Shown: in pieces, positions 16,621 through 17,807 of the stretch
Layout of the letters: each line of letters opens with the position of its first letter
How positions within the stretch are numbered: the first letter of the stretch is position 1
Origin: Baffinella frigidus
Taxonomy: Eukaryota > Cryptophyceae > Cryptomonadales > Baffinellaceae
Direction of reading: 5' to 3'
NCBI GenBank assembly: GCA_026770585.1
Contig: MU646730.1
Location: 38,025-55,831, forward strand
Length of the DNA: 17,807 bases
Position numbers and translations under genes: made by a program
Notes under the pieces: generated by a model
What the model was told of the DNA's origin: nothing
The model's database searches: none
Seen by the model: the letters and a program-made list of their open reading frames with translations, nothing else

Positions 16621-16860
16621 CGTGCCTCCTGCCTGCTCAAATTTTTGAATGGATCCTGGGGCTGTCGGGTCTCCGTTGCTCTCCCAACCGTGCTGCACTG
16701 CGCTCAATTGCCAGCGATCTCCTGTCTGATCGTCGTGGCTCCTAGGGACGGCCGAGGCGGGGGGGGCGGGGAGGGGCGTCGTGAGAGAGGGGGTGGTCGG
16801 GGAGATTGGCGTTGGTGAGGGTCTTTTTGTTTTGATCTGGAAAAAAGTGTCGTTGGCCTG

Positions 16861-16960
16861 TCAACTTAACCGGCTTAAGTCCAAACGGAATATTTTGTAC
16901 GCCCCATTGGCCGGGCGAACGGGGGGTGAGACTGTTGACATTTGCGCTTAAGTCCACGAC
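16861..16960 (-). promoter_or_regulatory. Probable PLK upstream region with CCAAT box
   Basis: On the minus strand CCAATGG lies at 16910-16904, about 285 bp upstream of the kinase ATG, in a locally less GC-rich stretch. The motif CTTAAGTCCA occurs twice nearby. No TATA box is obvious and the transcription start cannot be placed. Confidence 0.3.
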
Positions 16961-17807
16961 GAGTGATATTTTTCGGTCAACTTTGGAGGGAAATTACGAA
17001 ATCCTGACTCTCGCCTCTGCATCTCTAGCGTTCGGAAGAGGAGCGGGAGGTCGGGAGCGTTTGTTCGCGGTTCGTGGCAGCAGGTGGGATCACCGCGTAC
17101 CCGGGGGGTCAAGTTGTGTCGCAGCTGTGGTGGAGGACGGGAGCACAGGGAATATCTGGCCGGCCGGAAGCAGATTTATTTTGTTGCGTCTGCTGAAGCG
17201 GTCTGGCGGGTCGTGCAGGCTGGAGTGTGTTGGAAGAGCGAGGAGGCAGCTGCGGGAGGAACTGGAGCATTTAGGAGACGTTGGACGCAATGGACGCGCC
17301 CACTCTCCGGCTTGCGCTTACGAACGCGAGCAACCCTGGTGCGTCTCTACACACGTGCGCGTGCTTAGCCTTTGAATATTCAGGGAGCATCCAGGCCTCC
17401 CGGGATACCTGAACGGGTATGCTCTCTGCCAGCTCGCTGCACTCCAATTCCCCCGCTCCATGACATCCCCCCGGTGCGAGGGATCCCCGTGTGGCTGTGT
17501 TAGACCAGCCGACGCATGCGGGGATCCGGGGGAGCATCCGTTTGCACAGGAGCCACGGAGCAGGCTGTGACCGACGTCAGGGATCCAGCTTGTGGCAGCT
17601 GCTCGAGGCTGCGGTCTCGCACTTTCCTGCAGCATTCCCCGCTGTGGCGCGCTCTGCCTCTGACTGTCCGCCGCAGCAGCATGGCAGCCAGCCCTGGATG
17701 CTGCTCCCCAACAAAGGCGGTGCTGCTTGGAGGGTGAGCGGGGCGCAGAAGGCGTGGCGCGCCATGCCGCTCCCACCAGGCTGATCTGGCGGGGTGGCCG
17801 GCGTGTG
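16961..17807. other. Intergenic region, nothing firmly recognised
   Basis: GC-rich DNA with overlapping ORFs of 60-150 codons on both strands, none with a family signature. GGATCC occurs three times and GGGAGCATCC twice (about 17379, 17530). Unlike the introns, it lacks telomere-like repeats. Confidence 0.4.
17289..17337 (+). CDS. Speculative first exon of a divergent gene
   Basis: ATG at 17289 (context ACGCAATGG) opens MDAPTLRLALTNASNP, then a GTGCGT donor-like site at 17338. It lies about 670 bp upstream of the kinase ATG on the opposite strand. No second exon or homology was found. Confidence 0.12.

Noticed and set aside
16621-16707. Extended start of the kinase at a TTG (16707)
   Set aside because: A nuclear eukaryotic gene normally starts at ATG; the ATG at 16620 has a good context and is the first ATG after the in-frame stop at 16863-16861.
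17318-17784. Long overlapping ORFs on both strands at the right edge
   Set aside because: All frames are open because of high GC content; none has a motif, and opposite-strand frames are equally long.

Overview
The window is eukaryotic nuclear DNA. It most likely comes from a photosynthetic protist, with a green alga or prasinophyte as my best guess. Four things point there: GC-rich exons split by GT-AG introns, abundant degenerate plant-type telomere repeat (CCCTAAA / TTTAGGG), no bacterial operon structure, and a clear Polo-like kinase. Polo-like kinases are found in animals, fungi, protists and algae such as Chlamydomonas but are missing from land plants, so a land plant is unlikely. I cannot name the species.

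Right half (8180-16620, minus strand): one complete Polo-like kinase gene. I could reconstruct 13 exons, and all 12 introns are GT-AG with phases that match exactly. The predicted protein is 821 aa: an N-terminal Ser/Thr kinase domain, a Ser/Ala/Pro-rich linker of about 300 residues, and two C-terminal Polo boxes. Its introns are packed with degenerate telomere-like sequence, minisatellites and an AGGG microsatellite. They also hold many partial copies of the neighbouring exons, each spanning the exact splice junction.

Left part (about 290-2186, plus strand): three open segments with compatible splice phases may be the 3' end of an unrecognised gene. Its putative introns hold an 85-bp perfect inverted repeat, a CCCTAAA run and one copy of a 78-bp dispersed element. 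Two more copies of that element sit in kinase introns 6 and 9. All three copies lie between direct repeats of different local sequence.

Middle (2.2-8.1 kb): essentially gene-poor repeat DNA. It contains a MITE-like family of about 121-132 bp (TA target, TIRs of about 43 bp, at least four full copies plus fragments), a possible 730-bp relative with the same TIRs, several foldbacks, a 1.06-kb block of degenerate TTTAGGG, and shorter telomere-like runs.

Far right (16.7-17.8 kb): upstream region of the kinase, with a CCAAT box and one speculative divergent first exon; otherwise nothing recognised.
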